DNA of 64,000 nucleotides from Saprospiraceae bacterium (GTDB taxonomy: Bacteria > Bacteroidota > Bacteroidia > Chitinophagales > Saprospiraceae): positions 1-64,000 of the forward strand of contig JAGQWX010000015.1 of the NCBI GenBank assembly GCA_020436935.1, read 5' to 3'. The notes under the pieces are model-generated. The model ran no database searches, had not been told where the DNA came from, and worked only from the letters and a program-made list of their open reading frames with translations. Both the position numbers and the translations under genes were made by a program. Shown in pieces: positions 26,706 to 35,591 of this stretch (the first letter of the stretch is position 1; each line of letters starts with the position of its first letter).

Positions 26706-27473
26706 ATGAAACTCAATTTTAAAACCTTCGGCGAGGGCCAACCCATTGTTTTTTTACATGGTCTTTTTGGGATGCTTGACAACTGGAATACCTTTGGTAA
26801 AGCAGTTGCAGACGCCGGATATATGGTCTATCTGGTAGATCAGAGAGATCATGGTAGGTCTCCACATACTCAGGCTTTTAATTACACTCTTTTGGCCGAA
26901 GATCTCCACCAATTTCTTGAAGAACAGTGGTTGCACAGATCGATCATCGTAGGACATTCTATGGGAGGGAAAGCTGCCATGAAGTTTACGGACATGTATG
27001 AAGACATGGTCGAAAAACTTGTCATTATAGATATAGCTCCAAGGAAATACGACGGTGGACATGAATACATCTTCGATGCGCTTCGCAAAATAGATCCAAA
27101 TGTCTATGAAGATAGAAATGAGATTCAGGAGCAACTTGCTATGACCATCAAAGAGCCGGCAGTTCTTCACTTTTTAATGAAAAATATTTCCAGGAAAAAG
27201 GAAGGGGGGTATGAATACAAAATGAATCTTGAGTTGCTGTATCATAATTACCGGGACCTAATGAATGAGTTGCATTTTGACCATGTAATAGAAACTCCTT
27301 CCCTCTTTGTTGCCGGTGAGTCATCAGACTATATCCGTCAGGAAGACATAATAGGCATTCAAAAATTATTTACAAATGCTGAATTTGCGAGCATAGCTGG
27401 GGCAGGTCACTGGGTACATGCCGATCAGGGAGAAGCATTGCTTAAGGTTTTACTGGATTTTGTTGAAGCTTAG
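26706..27473 (+). CDS. alpha/beta fold hydrolase (YbfF-like)
   Basis: Cytoplasmic esterase of 255 residues with oxyanion motif HGLFGMLDNW (18-27), nucleophile elbow GHSMGGKAAM (Ser 85), catalytic acid probably in FVAGESSDYI, and His in GAGHWVHAD. This profile fits the YbfF/ABHD11 group of short-chain acyl esterases. Single-gene unit on the plus strand, with the thioredoxin-like gene divergent. Substrate unknown. Confidence 0.85.
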   Translation: MKLNFKTFGEGQPIVFLHGLFGMLDNWNTFGKAVADAGYMVYLVDQRDHGRSPHTQAFNYTLLAEDLHQFLEEQWLHRSIIVGHSMGGKAAMKFTDMYEDMVEKLVIIDIAPRKYDGGHEYIFDALRKIDPNVYEDRNEIQEQLAMTIKEPAVLHFLMKNISRKKEGGYEYKMNLELLYHNYRDLMNELHFDHVIETPSLFVAGESSDYIRQEDIIGIQKLFTNAEFASIAGAGHWVHADQGEALLKVLLDFVEA

Positions 27474-27595
27474 AGCATATAACCCATCAAATTGGCTATG
27501 ACATTGCAATGCTTTATGAAAATTGGCTGTGAGAAAGAATCCTGAATTTCCATTCACGCAGTATATTTGTCAGCTTACAATACATATCAATTTGG

Positions 27596-29506
27596 ATGGC
27601 AAAAAAGAAATCCCCTAAAATTCCGGCAAGTACAGCTGTGACAAAACCAGAGAAAGCTACTATTTCTACTCCTGTAGTTGCAGAACCATTGGCAGGGTTT
27701 TTCGGGTTTATAAAGACCAACTGGATCAAGGCACTGTCTATTGTGGTACTTACTTTTGGAATATATTTTGCCAGCATCAACTATGGTTACCTCCTGGATG
27801 ATGCCATTGTCATTGAGGACAACAATTACACCAAAAAGGGATTCGGTGGGATTTGGGATATCATGACCTCTGAGAGTATGGAAGGATACTTTGGTCAGCA
27901 AATGAATCTCGTCCAGGGCAACAGATACAGACCCTTGTCCCTTGTAAGTTTTGCCATTGAATATGGCATCACCGGTGGATTAAACCCCGGGCTTTCACAT
28001 TTCATCAATGTTTTGCTCTATGCCTTTTCAGGGGTATTATTGTTTTTTACTTTTCATTTCATAATGAAAAATGGGCCCGCCTGGAGTACGCGATTCAATG
28101 ATATTGAAAAAGGACTTATTGCCTTCATCACAGCGCTCATTTTTACTGCACACCCTCTACATGTTGAGGCAGTAGCCAATATCAAAGGAAGAGACGAAAT
28201 CATGGCAGTACTTTTTGCGGTCTGGAGCTTGTATTTTGTTTATAAAGATGTTGTACAGACTTCTAAAAAAAGCTTGATCCTGGCTTCAGTGCTCTTCCTT
28301 TTGGGCTTGTTGTCCAAGGAAAATACGATCACCTTTTTGGCTATCATTCCTATGACTGTGTGGTTTTTCAACGGCAAAAAGAGCCTTCGGTCCATTCCTT
28401 ATCTGGGAGCTACAACTATTTTGTATCTCATCTGGAGGTTTAACGTCAGCGGTGTGCCAGATCTGAATGCCAAGATTACAGACATCATGAACAATCCGTT
28501 TCTCGACATGGATTCTGGTGAAAAGTTCGCAACCATCATGTATACACTCGGTCAATACATCAAACTATTGATCTTTCCACACCCCTTGACCCATGATTAC
28601 TATCCTTATGCCATTCCCATCATGAATCTTGCTAAACCGGGAGCATTTTTGTCATTGTTATTATATCTTGGTCTTGCAGTTTTTGGAGTGATCAGTTTGC
28701 GAAAAAGACAAATGCCCGGTTACACGATCTGGTTTTATCTGATCACCCTGAGCATTGTTTCCAACCTGGTGATCAATTTGGGTACATTTATGAACGATCG
28801 ATTTGTTTATATGCCTTCCATTGCCTACTGTTTATTGTTGGCATATGGCGTGGTGTGGGCTCAAAAGCGCTGGCTAAAATCAGAAAATAATATATTGATC
28901 TACAGCATAGCCCTTCTCCCTGTGTTGGCATATAGTATAAGATCTGTAATACGTGTTCCGGCCTGGGAAAATGCTGTGACACTCAACCGCTCAGCTTTCC
29001 CTGCTTCAGAAGGAAGTGCCAGAGCCAATTCTTTTTTGGCTACTGCTTTATTTGAAGAAGCCAGGGCAGAGGAAGATTCTGACAAAAAACTAGCCTTACT
29101 CAATGATGCCTTCCCATATGCTTTGAAGGCACATCAGATTCTACCCAAATACAGAAATGGTAATATTATGTTAGCGGGCATTGCAGCAGAAAAGTATGGC
29201 ATAGACAGAAATCTCCAACCATTGCTGGATGTTTTTTATGAAGTCTGTATCCATCGCCCGGACATTCAAACCAAAACAGATGCTTCTGGTAAATTATCAT
29301 CCTTTATTACGGAGTATCTGGAGTATCTCAATGCAAGGGAGCAAAACAATCCCGCATATCTTGCATTCTATAAAAAAACACTGAAGGCCATGACTGAGTC
29401 CAGAGAAATGCCTGTAAGAACTTACGGACCAAGAATAGCTGAACTTGCATCCGTTATAGCACCAAATGACCCAGAAATACTCCAATATAAAAATGCCTTC
29501 CGCTGA
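27596..29506 (+). CDS. TMTC-like integral-membrane glycosyltransferase
   Basis: Polytopic membrane protein of 636 residues: a basic N-terminus, a Pro/Ala stretch, at least nine membrane helices (about residues 44-430) and a soluble alpha-helical C-terminus resembling TPR repeats (440-636). The first loop has YLLDDAIVIEDN, with the acidic pair typical of GT-C enzymes, and the loop HPLHVEAVANIKGRDEIMAVLF matches the eukaryotic TMTC O-mannosyltransferase signature (AVANxxGRxE/D). It should transfer a sugar from a lipid-linked donor on the periplasmic side; the acceptor is unknown. dprA follows after 38 bases. Confidence 0.8.
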   Translation: MAKKKSPKIPASTAVTKPEKATISTPVVAEPLAGFFGFIKTNWIKALSIVVLTFGIYFASINYGYLLDDAIVIEDNNYTKKGFGGIWDIMTSESMEGYFGQQMNLVQGNRYRPLSLVSFAIEYGITGGLNPGLSHFINVLLYAFSGVLLFFTFHFIMKNGPAWSTRFNDIEKGLIAFITALIFTAHPLHVEAVANIKGRDEIMAVLFAVWSLYFVYKDVVQTSKKSLILASVLFLLGLLSKENTITFLAIIPMTVWFFNGKKSLRSIPYLGATTILYLIWRFNVSGVPDLNAKITDIMNNPFLDMDSGEKFATIMYTLGQYIKLLIFPHPLTHDYYPYAIPIMNLAKPGAFLSLLLYLGLAVFGVISLRKRQMPGYTIWFYLITLSIVSNLVINLGTFMNDRFVYMPSIAYCLLLAYGVVWAQKRWLKSENNILIYSIALLPVLAYSIRSVIRVPAWENAVTLNRSAFPASEGSARANSFLATALFEEARAEEDSDKKLALLNDAFPYALKAHQILPKYRNGNIMLAGIAAEKYGIDRNLQPLLDVFYEVCIHRPDIQTKTDASGKLSSFITEYLEYLNAREQNNPAYLAFYKKTLKAMTESREMPVRTYGPRIAELASVIAPNDPEILQYKNAFR

Positions 29507-29544
29507 TGAAGTAAAAACTTAACCCATGAAAAATTTGAAAAACC

Positions 29545-30654
29545 ATGAAAAATATAAGTGAAGAGCTCATCCATCTGATGGCTCTGTCTATGACTCCCAA
29601 TGTTGGGCCCGTATTGGGCAGGACGCTGATCAATCATTGTGGTACTGCTGCTGATGTCTTCAAAACCCAGGCAAAAGACCTGGCAAGGATCCAAAATGTC
29701 GGTGAAATGAGGGCTAGACTCATTGACCCTAAATATATTGACTTGGCCTTGGAAGAAATCCGCTACGCGGAGAAAAACGATATCAATATCCTTGACTACA
29801 GAAGCCCATTGTATCCTAAGCGGCTTCGGCATTTTGATTATTCTCCAATGGTTTTATACCACCGAGGTCAGGCTTCACTCAACCCGCAACGAACGGTCGG
29901 AATTGTTGGCACGCGCACCCCAACAGAAGCCGGGAGGTTGACCACTGAGCGCATTGTAAATGACCTGGCCAACATTGGTGTCACCATAGTGAGTGGCCTG
30001 GCGCATGGGGTTGACGGTATTGCTCATAAAAAAAGCATCGAGAGGGGCATTCCGACCTTAGGTATCATGGGCAGTGGTATGGCTACAATTTATCCTGCCG
30101 AACACAAAGATTTATACAAAAAGATGATCCAAGGTGACGGAGGAGTTCTCACTGAGTTTGCACACAAAACCGGTCCCGACAAGGTCAACTTCCCATTGAG
30201 AAACAGAATTATAGCAGCCCTTAGCGATGCCATCATTGTCGTAGAATCTAAATCAAAAGGCGGATCAATCATAACTGCAGAATTTGCAAACGAGTACAAC
30301 AAAGACGTCTTCGCCATTCCCGGCAGGATAGATGACGAATATGCACAGGGCTGCAATGGCTTAATCAAAAAGCACAAGGCTTCGCTGATGGAATCTGTAG
30401 AAGACTTGTGTTATATCATGAGATGGGATTCCGGAAAGGAAGGAGCAAAGGCTGTCCAGACGGCACTTTTTGCAAATCTGACAGAATCTGAACAATTACT
30501 TTTCGACCTTTTAAGGCAAGAAAAAGGCTGTACCTTGGATACACTTTGTTACCATTTTTCCAAAACACCTTCAGAGATGTCCACCATGTTACTTGAAATG
30601 GAATTCAAAGGCATAGTGAGAAGTCTGCCCGGTAAAAAGTATGTAGTTATTTAA
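29545..30654 (+). CDS. dprA: DNA processing protein DprA
   Basis: Loads RecA onto incoming single-stranded DNA during transformation. The 369-residue product has an N-terminal helix-hairpin-helix (VGPVLGRTLINHCG), the Rossmann fold with GIVGTRTPTEAGR and SGLAHGVDGIAHK, the GVLTEFAHKT and PLRNRIIAALSDAIIVVESKSKGGS blocks, and a C-terminal winged helix (about residues 310-369). The length is typical. The start region is duplicated: ATGAAAAAT also occurs at 29526, in another frame. Confidence 0.95.
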   Translation: MKNISEELIHLMALSMTPNVGPVLGRTLINHCGTAADVFKTQAKDLARIQNVGEMRARLIDPKYIDLALEEIRYAEKNDINILDYRSPLYPKRLRHFDYSPMVLYHRGQASLNPQRTVGIVGTRTPTEAGRLTTERIVNDLANIGVTIVSGLAHGVDGIAHKKSIERGIPTLGIMGSGMATIYPAEHKDLYKKMIQGDGGVLTEFAHKTGPDKVNFPLRNRIIAALSDAIIVVESKSKGGSIITAEFANEYNKDVFAIPGRIDDEYAQGCNGLIKKHKASLMESVEDLCYIMRWDSGKEGAKAVQTALFANLTESEQLLFDLLRQEKGCTLDTLCYHFSKTPSEMSTMLLEMEFKGIVRSLPGKKYVVI

Positions 30655-30665
30655 GAAGTAATAAT

Positions 30666-30703
30666 GCTTAAGCTCTTAAAAAAAAATCTTTTAAGGTTTA
30701 AGC
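30666..30703. terminator. two-stage hairpin between convergent dprA and surA
   Basis: GCTTAA (30666-30671) pairs with TTAAGC (30698-30703), and inside it CTTAAAA (30675-30681) pairs with TTTTAAG (30689-30695). The hairpin covers the stop codon of the minus-strand PPIase gene and may end transcription from both sides, although no long T-tract follows on either strand. Confidence 0.4.
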
Positions 30704-32064
30704 TCTTTCTTGTACTGATTCAAAATCGGGCATCCATCAACTATTGGATCCACCTTGACGAAAATTTCTTTCTTGTGCTCTTCCATCCATTCAGCAAAGT
30801 ATTTTGCCTTTTTGGTCTCCTTGGCATAGTTGGCAATTTTATCATAGTCTGTTTCGATAGAAACCCTGTGGGGCTTAGACTTTGATTGCAATTGCAGCAC
30901 TCTGTACATGGTATTGCCCCTCATGTCTTTTATCTCCATGACTGGAGTAATGCCCCCAATAGCCAGGTCTTCAATGGCAAAATAGGTATCGTAGTCAAGG
31001 TCTTTGGTTTCAAAGAAAGAATTTCCTGTATTAGGATTTCTCAATTTACCGCCGTTATTGAAGGATGGAACGTTCTTTTCGCCAAATCTTTTTACAGCAA
31101 CCGTAAAGCTAAGACTGTCTTCCAAAACAAGGTTTCTGATGGAATCTAGCTTTGCCTTGGCAAGAACCTCGTCAGCGCTGGTGATTTCGGGAGATATCAA
31201 TATGTGCCTCACGTGTACCAGGTTACCCCTTCTTTCGTCAAGCTTCAAAATGTGAAAGCCAAAATCAGTTTCGATGATATCACTAACTTCATTGGGTTTT
31301 AGAGAAAATGCTGTTGATTCAAATTCCGGGACAAATGTGCCTCTTCTTGCGAATCCCAAATCTCCACCTCGTTTTGCTGATTCAACATCAGCACTGTATT
31401 TGGTAGCCAGCTCAGAAAAATCTTCTCCATTTTTAATTCTTTGGGCCAGATCCTGGATGAGCGTCAAAGCCTCCGATCTACTCACTTGATTGACCGTAGG
31501 TTTGATGATCATTTCAGCAATTTCCACTTCGGCATTCAGGAATGGAAGGCTGTCTCTTGGTATACTGTTGTAAAAATCCATTACTTCCTTTGGGGTAATG
31601 TCAACCTCATTGATGAGGTTTCTTTGCATCATCTGGGCCAACATTTGTTGCTTCTGGTCATCTCTGTACCTATCCTTCATTTCAGCAACCGTTGCTCCAT
31701 AATATTCTTCAAAGAATTTTTCGTCACCGTTCATTTGCATCAATATCCTTTCGAATCTGGTGTCGAGCTCCAGATTTACCTGCTCGTCACTGACAATGAT
31801 ACTGTCCAGTTTAGCCTGGTAGATGATGATTTTTTGTGAGATGATATTGTCAAGAATCTGGCATTTGGCAGACTCATCCAAAGTTGGATCGCTTTTCTTC
31901 ATATAAGAGAACTCCTCTTCTACATCAGACAACAGGATGTTTTCACTACCTACTCTGCAAATGACTTTGTCTACCAAAACAGGGCTCTGTGCAATAACAC
32001 TTGCGCTACTTGCCAAAAAAGTAAAACAGATCAAAATAGCCTTAAAAGAATTGTTCTTATACAT
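30691..32064 (-). CDS. SurA-like peptidyl-prolyl cis-trans isomerase
   Basis: Periplasmic chaperone/isomerase for outer-membrane proteins. The 457-residue product has a signal peptide (LASSASVIAQS), a SurA N-terminal helical domain (about 30-165), and two parvulin-like domains: the first begins VEIAEMIIKPTVN and contains GEDFSELATKYSADVESAKRGGDLGF, the second begins VHVRHILISPEI. Domain order and length fit SurA. Last gene of a three-PPIase operon. Confidence 0.9.
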   Translation of the reverse strand: MYKNNSFKAILICFTFLASSASVIAQSPVLVDKVICRVGSENILLSDVEEEFSYMKKSDPTLDESAKCQILDNIISQKIIIYQAKLDSIIVSDEQVNLELDTRFERILMQMNGDEKFFEEYYGATVAEMKDRYRDDQKQQMLAQMMQRNLINEVDITPKEVMDFYNSIPRDSLPFLNAEVEIAEMIIKPTVNQVSRSEALTLIQDLAQRIKNGEDFSELATKYSADVESAKRGGDLGFARRGTFVPEFESTAFSLKPNEVSDIIETDFGFHILKLDERRGNLVHVRHILISPEITSADEVLAKAKLDSIRNLVLEDSLSFTVAVKRFGEKNVPSFNNGGKLRNPNTGNSFFETKDLDYDTYFAIEDLAIGGITPVMEIKDMRGNTMYRVLQLQSKSKPHRVSIETDYDKIANYAKETKKAKYFAEWMEEHKKEIFVKVDPIVDGCPILNQYKKELKP

Positions 32065-32066
32065 AG

Positions 32067-32939
32067 TTATTTGTTATTCGCTCCCGTCGGATCTTCCACA
32101 AAAGAATTGACGGTACTTGTATTGTAATATTTATCAAACAAAACCTGCTTTTTTCTTTTGAGCAGTTCTTGTTTTCTGTTGTTAAGTATGACACTTACTA
32201 TCTTACTCTCAATAAATTGTAACGGAGGAACATCGCCTTTGCCAACATAATCCTGCACTTTAACAAAATATTTGAAGTCATCGTCAGATTTGATGAAAGA
32301 TGCATTTTTTTTGAGCTCTACATCCGATAAAATTTTAGCAGGAACTATTGAAATCAATTCATTGTCCGGAGACCATATTTTGTCATCAATTTGCACAAAC
32401 TCACAATTGGCCCCATTGCAAAAATTGGTGATGTCTTCCTCTGAAATATTTTTCCACTTCTTTTCCAGGTCCTGAATGCCTTTCTTATCCTTCGCGACTT
32501 TTACAAAGTAGTACTTCAGGATGGGTTCAAGTAAGGTATATTGGCGCTTATTTTCTTCGTAATAGTCATTGATTTGTTGAGCTGTAACACTTGTATCCAG
32601 TTCTCCTTCGATGACTTTTTCTATGTAATTGGCAAGAATGAGTGATGATCTGTAATCGCGGACCAACTTCTCGATGTTGAAGTCTTCTGGCATATTTTTT
32701 TCAGCCTCCCTGATCAGCAGTTGGTCTTTGATCCAGTTTTGCACATAGGCACGAAGCATAAAAACACTATCCTCAGGACTCTCTGTACCCTCCGCAAAAC
32801 CTTCTATATCACTGTAGGTCAAATGGTTGTCATCAACAATAGCAATATACTCGCCTTCATGCGCTGAGCTTTTTGAACAAGACTGCACCAACATCAGCTG
32901 TCCAATAAGAAATAATAATGCTATCCTTGATCTTGTCAT
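32067..32939 (-). CDS. SurA-N-like periplasmic lipoprotein
   Basis: Predicted lipoprotein of 290 residues (LVQSCSKS, Cys about 21). The helical body with DQLLIREAEKNMPEDFNIEKLVRDYRSSLILANYIEKVIEGELDTSVTAQQINDYYEENKRQY is typical of the SurA N-terminal fold, but the HILI/GGDLG parvulin motifs are missing, so it is likely a chaperone without isomerase activity. It lies 2 bases from both neighbouring PPIase genes, which implies a shared transcript and joint function. Confidence 0.8.
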   Translation of the reverse strand: MTRSRIALLFLIGQLMLVQSCSKSSAHEGEYIAIVDDNHLTYSDIEGFAEGTESPEDSVFMLRAYVQNWIKDQLLIREAEKNMPEDFNIEKLVRDYRSSLILANYIEKVIEGELDTSVTAQQINDYYEENKRQYTLLEPILKYYFVKVAKDKKGIQDLEKKWKNISEEDITNFCNGANCEFVQIDDKIWSPDNELISIVPAKILSDVELKKNASFIKSDDDFKYFVKVQDYVGKGDVPPLQFIESKIVSVILNNRKQELLKRKKQVLFDKYYNTSTVNSFVEDPTGANNK

Positions 32940-32941
32940 TT

Positions 32942-34891
32942 CTATTTGATGAGCTTTTGAAGCACATCGTTGTTCACTTCTACTTTGTATTTTTTTCTAA
33001 GGCTTTCCACCCAGTCCTTTTCCAACTGGTCCTGGTAATCAGCAACCACATATCCTCTTGATTCCTTGAGCGACTTAGGGCTAGCCGGAATTACCTTTTC
33101 AACCTTGTAGATGGTGTAGTTTCCCTCAGTTTGATTCATTGGAGAAATGGCCTTGGCTTTGAAGGCCAAATTTTTTGCTGCCTCATCGCTTTTGGCAATT
33201 TCTACTTGTTCGAATTTAAGGAACTCTTCTTTTTTGTTGTATTTTTTGGTCAAAGCTTTTGTTGATTTTTTTGCCTGGGCAAAGACTTCATTGGCGATGC
33301 TTGCATTGTCCGTAGAGAAAGAGATTTTTGTCGCAAGGACTTTCTCATCGTTCATATAAGCATTCCGATGGCTTTCAAAAAATTGAGCAAGGCCTACACT
33401 ATCCTGATTTGCTCTATCCCAAACTGCATTTTTAGTCACCTCAAACAGCAATATACCTTCTTCATATTCTCTCATGAGAGATCTGAAATCGTCATACTTT
33501 TTTACCAGATTGCCTTGTTCAAAATCGATGGTCTTTTCTTCTTTGAATGCTTCAAACAAGGCATCAATGGCTTCCTGATAAGTGTTGACACTTTTGTCGT
33601 ATCTCAGCCTTATTCTGGTGTTCTTTTGCGCAAACTCAACAAAATCAGCCAGGCTGTATTTCTTTTCACCTCCAAAATCTATCAATGATTTTGACCAGGC
33701 ATCAGTTGGGGAAGGCTGCCACTTGAACGTATAAAAATCCTCTGTAAGACCACTTGCAAAATTGGAAAGCAGATCAAGGTTTTCCTTATATCCTGAGTTT
33801 GTTCTAATCGTCTCAAGCAGGTGTAACTTCGTTATATTATACCTCTCGTCTGCTTTTATTCTTGGTTCGAATACCTTGTTGAATGTTTCATCGTCCAGGG
33901 CTTCATTCTTATTGATTAGCTTCACGATGTGCCAGCCTGCACTGGTTTCAAAAGGCTCTGAAATTTGCCCTTTCTCCTTCAGGGCGAAACTGGCAGTTTC
34001 AAATGCTCTTTCGTAGGTATTGATGCCAAATGCCGGAAGCATTCCATTTGCCTTAGAAGATTTCTCATCTTCTGAATTCGAAAGGACCATCGCGTTCCAA
34101 TCACTTCCTGATTTCAATTTTTTGTACACCTCATCAATTTTGGATTTTGCATCCTGTCCTTCTTTTCTGATCAGGATGTGGGCTACTTCGATTTCTCCGT
34201 AGGCAGGTCTTGTATCTGTTACTTTGATGATGTGCCATCCAATACGCGATTTTACAGGTCTTGAATAAGATCCAACCGGTGTGTTGTACATGGCATTTTC
34301 CAATTCATAAAACCCATTGGGCATCATTGCAGAATAGAAGCCCAGGTCCCCGCCACTTTGATTGGTGATTTTATCTTCTGAAAAAAAGCCGACTACGTTT
34401 TCAAACGGAGCACCTGTCTGAAGTCTTTCGTAGGCCTGATCGATTTCAGCCTTTTTGTTGTCCTTGAGCTCTTGGGCAGCATTGGCAGGCACAGCAATAA
34501 AAATATGTGAGAACTTGATGTCTTTTTTTACCCTTTCTTTGAGTTCTTTCAACAAATAATCGTTGACTCCCTTATCCATGATATAAGAATTGGAAAGCTG
34601 TCTTTTATAGCCGTCCAGTTCTTCTTTCAGACTGGATATGGTATCAATTTTATTGGTTTTGGCTTCGTTGACCTTGAGTTTGAATTTCGTGTAGAGATCA
34701 AGATATTCCTCAATACTTTCCTTTGAATACGTTGCCTTGGCACCGTTGTTTTTTTCATAGATGTATTTGAACTCACTAACAGTGACAGGAATATCGCCAA
34801 CTTTCATCAGGACATCATTGGCTTGTTGTGCTGTCAGGCTTTGAGAAACGACCAACACCATAATGGTCCTAAAAAAATATTTCTTTGTCAT
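32942..34891 (-). CDS. peptidyl-prolyl isomerase with two parvulin domains
   Basis: Periplasmic protein of 649 residues with signal peptide (SQSLTAQQA), SurA-like N-terminal helices (about 25-110), a parvulin domain starting IKFSHIFIAVPAN with QSGGDLGFYSAMMP, a second starting IEVAHILIRKEG with KANGMLPAFG and GWHIVKLINK, then a ~300-residue helical C-terminus. This size and order match the large PPIases found in Bacteroidota chaperone operons. First gene of the three-gene unit, with a promoter 52-82 bases upstream. Confidence 0.88.
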   Translation of the reverse strand: MTKKYFFRTIMVLVVSQSLTAQQANDVLMKVGDIPVTVSEFKYIYEKNNGAKATYSKESIEEYLDLYTKFKLKVNEAKTNKIDTISSLKEELDGYKRQLSNSYIMDKGVNDYLLKELKERVKKDIKFSHIFIAVPANAAQELKDNKKAEIDQAYERLQTGAPFENVVGFFSEDKITNQSGGDLGFYSAMMPNGFYELENAMYNTPVGSYSRPVKSRIGWHIIKVTDTRPAYGEIEVAHILIRKEGQDAKSKIDEVYKKLKSGSDWNAMVLSNSEDEKSSKANGMLPAFGINTYERAFETASFALKEKGQISEPFETSAGWHIVKLINKNEALDDETFNKVFEPRIKADERYNITKLHLLETIRTNSGYKENLDLLSNFASGLTEDFYTFKWQPSPTDAWSKSLIDFGGEKKYSLADFVEFAQKNTRIRLRYDKSVNTYQEAIDALFEAFKEEKTIDFEQGNLVKKYDDFRSLMREYEEGILLFEVTKNAVWDRANQDSVGLAQFFESHRNAYMNDEKVLATKISFSTDNASIANEVFAQAKKSTKALTKKYNKKEEFLKFEQVEIAKSDEAAKNLAFKAKAISPMNQTEGNYTIYKVEKVIPASPKSLKESRGYVVADYQDQLEKDWVESLRKKYKVEVNNDVLQKLIK

Positions 34892-34942
34892 AATATTGTT
34901 TACTTGCTGTAATACTTAGAAACAGATATTTAAAAAACGCTG

Positions 34943-34973
34943 CAAATTTAAGCTTTTCAATTAGATGAGCCAA
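34943..34973 (-). promoter_or_regulatory. promoter of the PPIase operon
   Basis: On the minus strand TTG (plus CAA, 34971-34973) and TAAATTTG (plus CAAATTTA, 34943-34950), 20 bases apart, followed by C. Good fit to the Bacteroidota consensus; the predicted leader is about 45 bases. Confidence 0.65.
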
Positions 34974-34976
34974 TTA

Positions 34977-35591
34977 TCATGGGGCCTCATTCCATTGCCA
35001 TGATTTAATTATTTGATCGATGTCTTCCCTGACGAAATCATAAATGACTTGAGTTGAATCAGGGTTTACTTTAGCATTGAAGTACAACGAAGCGCGCACA
35101 AAGTTTCGTGTAGAGTCTGTTAAAAAAAATTGTAATGGAGAAGCAACTTCGCCTTCAATTTCAAATTCTAGACCAAAGGCATCTTGTTTCTCATTTTTAA
35201 TAGGTTCCTCAGCTCTGTACGATGCCCTGATATTGTGCTCACCCACCATTTTAAAAACATCATTTACGAGCTTATCAAATGAAGCCCTGTTGGTGATTGG
35301 ATAGTATGAAAAATGAATGGTGGTGTTTAATTCTTTTGAATCAAGGTCAAACCAACAAGGGTGTAAAGGTGCACTTTCAAAAAATGATGTATCTCTGACA
35401 TATTCGAGATAATCAGGGTAGATAAATGTCATATTGCATAAGTCCTCGTCAAATTTGATGTTTCTTTTCTCCGGAAAATCAATTTTCGGATACATACGGG
35501 GAAGCGGCCTTTGATCTGGCGGCTGGGTGCAGCCGGTGGCAAAAACGGAGACTAGAAGGATATAAAATATTTTATATGAAGCTTTACTCAT
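34977..35591 (-). CDS. gldD: gliding motility lipoprotein GldD
   Basis: Lipoprotein (FATGCTQPP, Cys 20) of 204 residues with the GldD pattern PLPRMYPKIDFPEKRN, MTFIYPDYLEYV, PCWFDLDSKELNTTIHFSYYPI and EGEVASPLQFFLTDSTRNFVRASLYFNAKVNPDS. It is part of the Gld set linked to gliding and type IX secretion; exact role unclear. The start at 35591 overlaps the end of gldE by 8 bases, so the two are translationally coupled; the longer frame from 35654 would run inside gldE and is less likely. Confidence 0.9.
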   Translation of the reverse strand: MSKASYKIFYILLVSVFATGCTQPPDQRPLPRMYPKIDFPEKRNIKFDEDLCNMTFIYPDYLEYVRDTSFFESAPLHPCWFDLDSKELNTTIHFSYYPITNRASFDKLVNDVFKMVGEHNIRASYRAEEPIKNEKQDAFGLEFEIEGEVASPLQFFLTDSTRNFVRASLYFNAKVNPDSTQVIYDFVREDIDQIIKSWQWNEAP

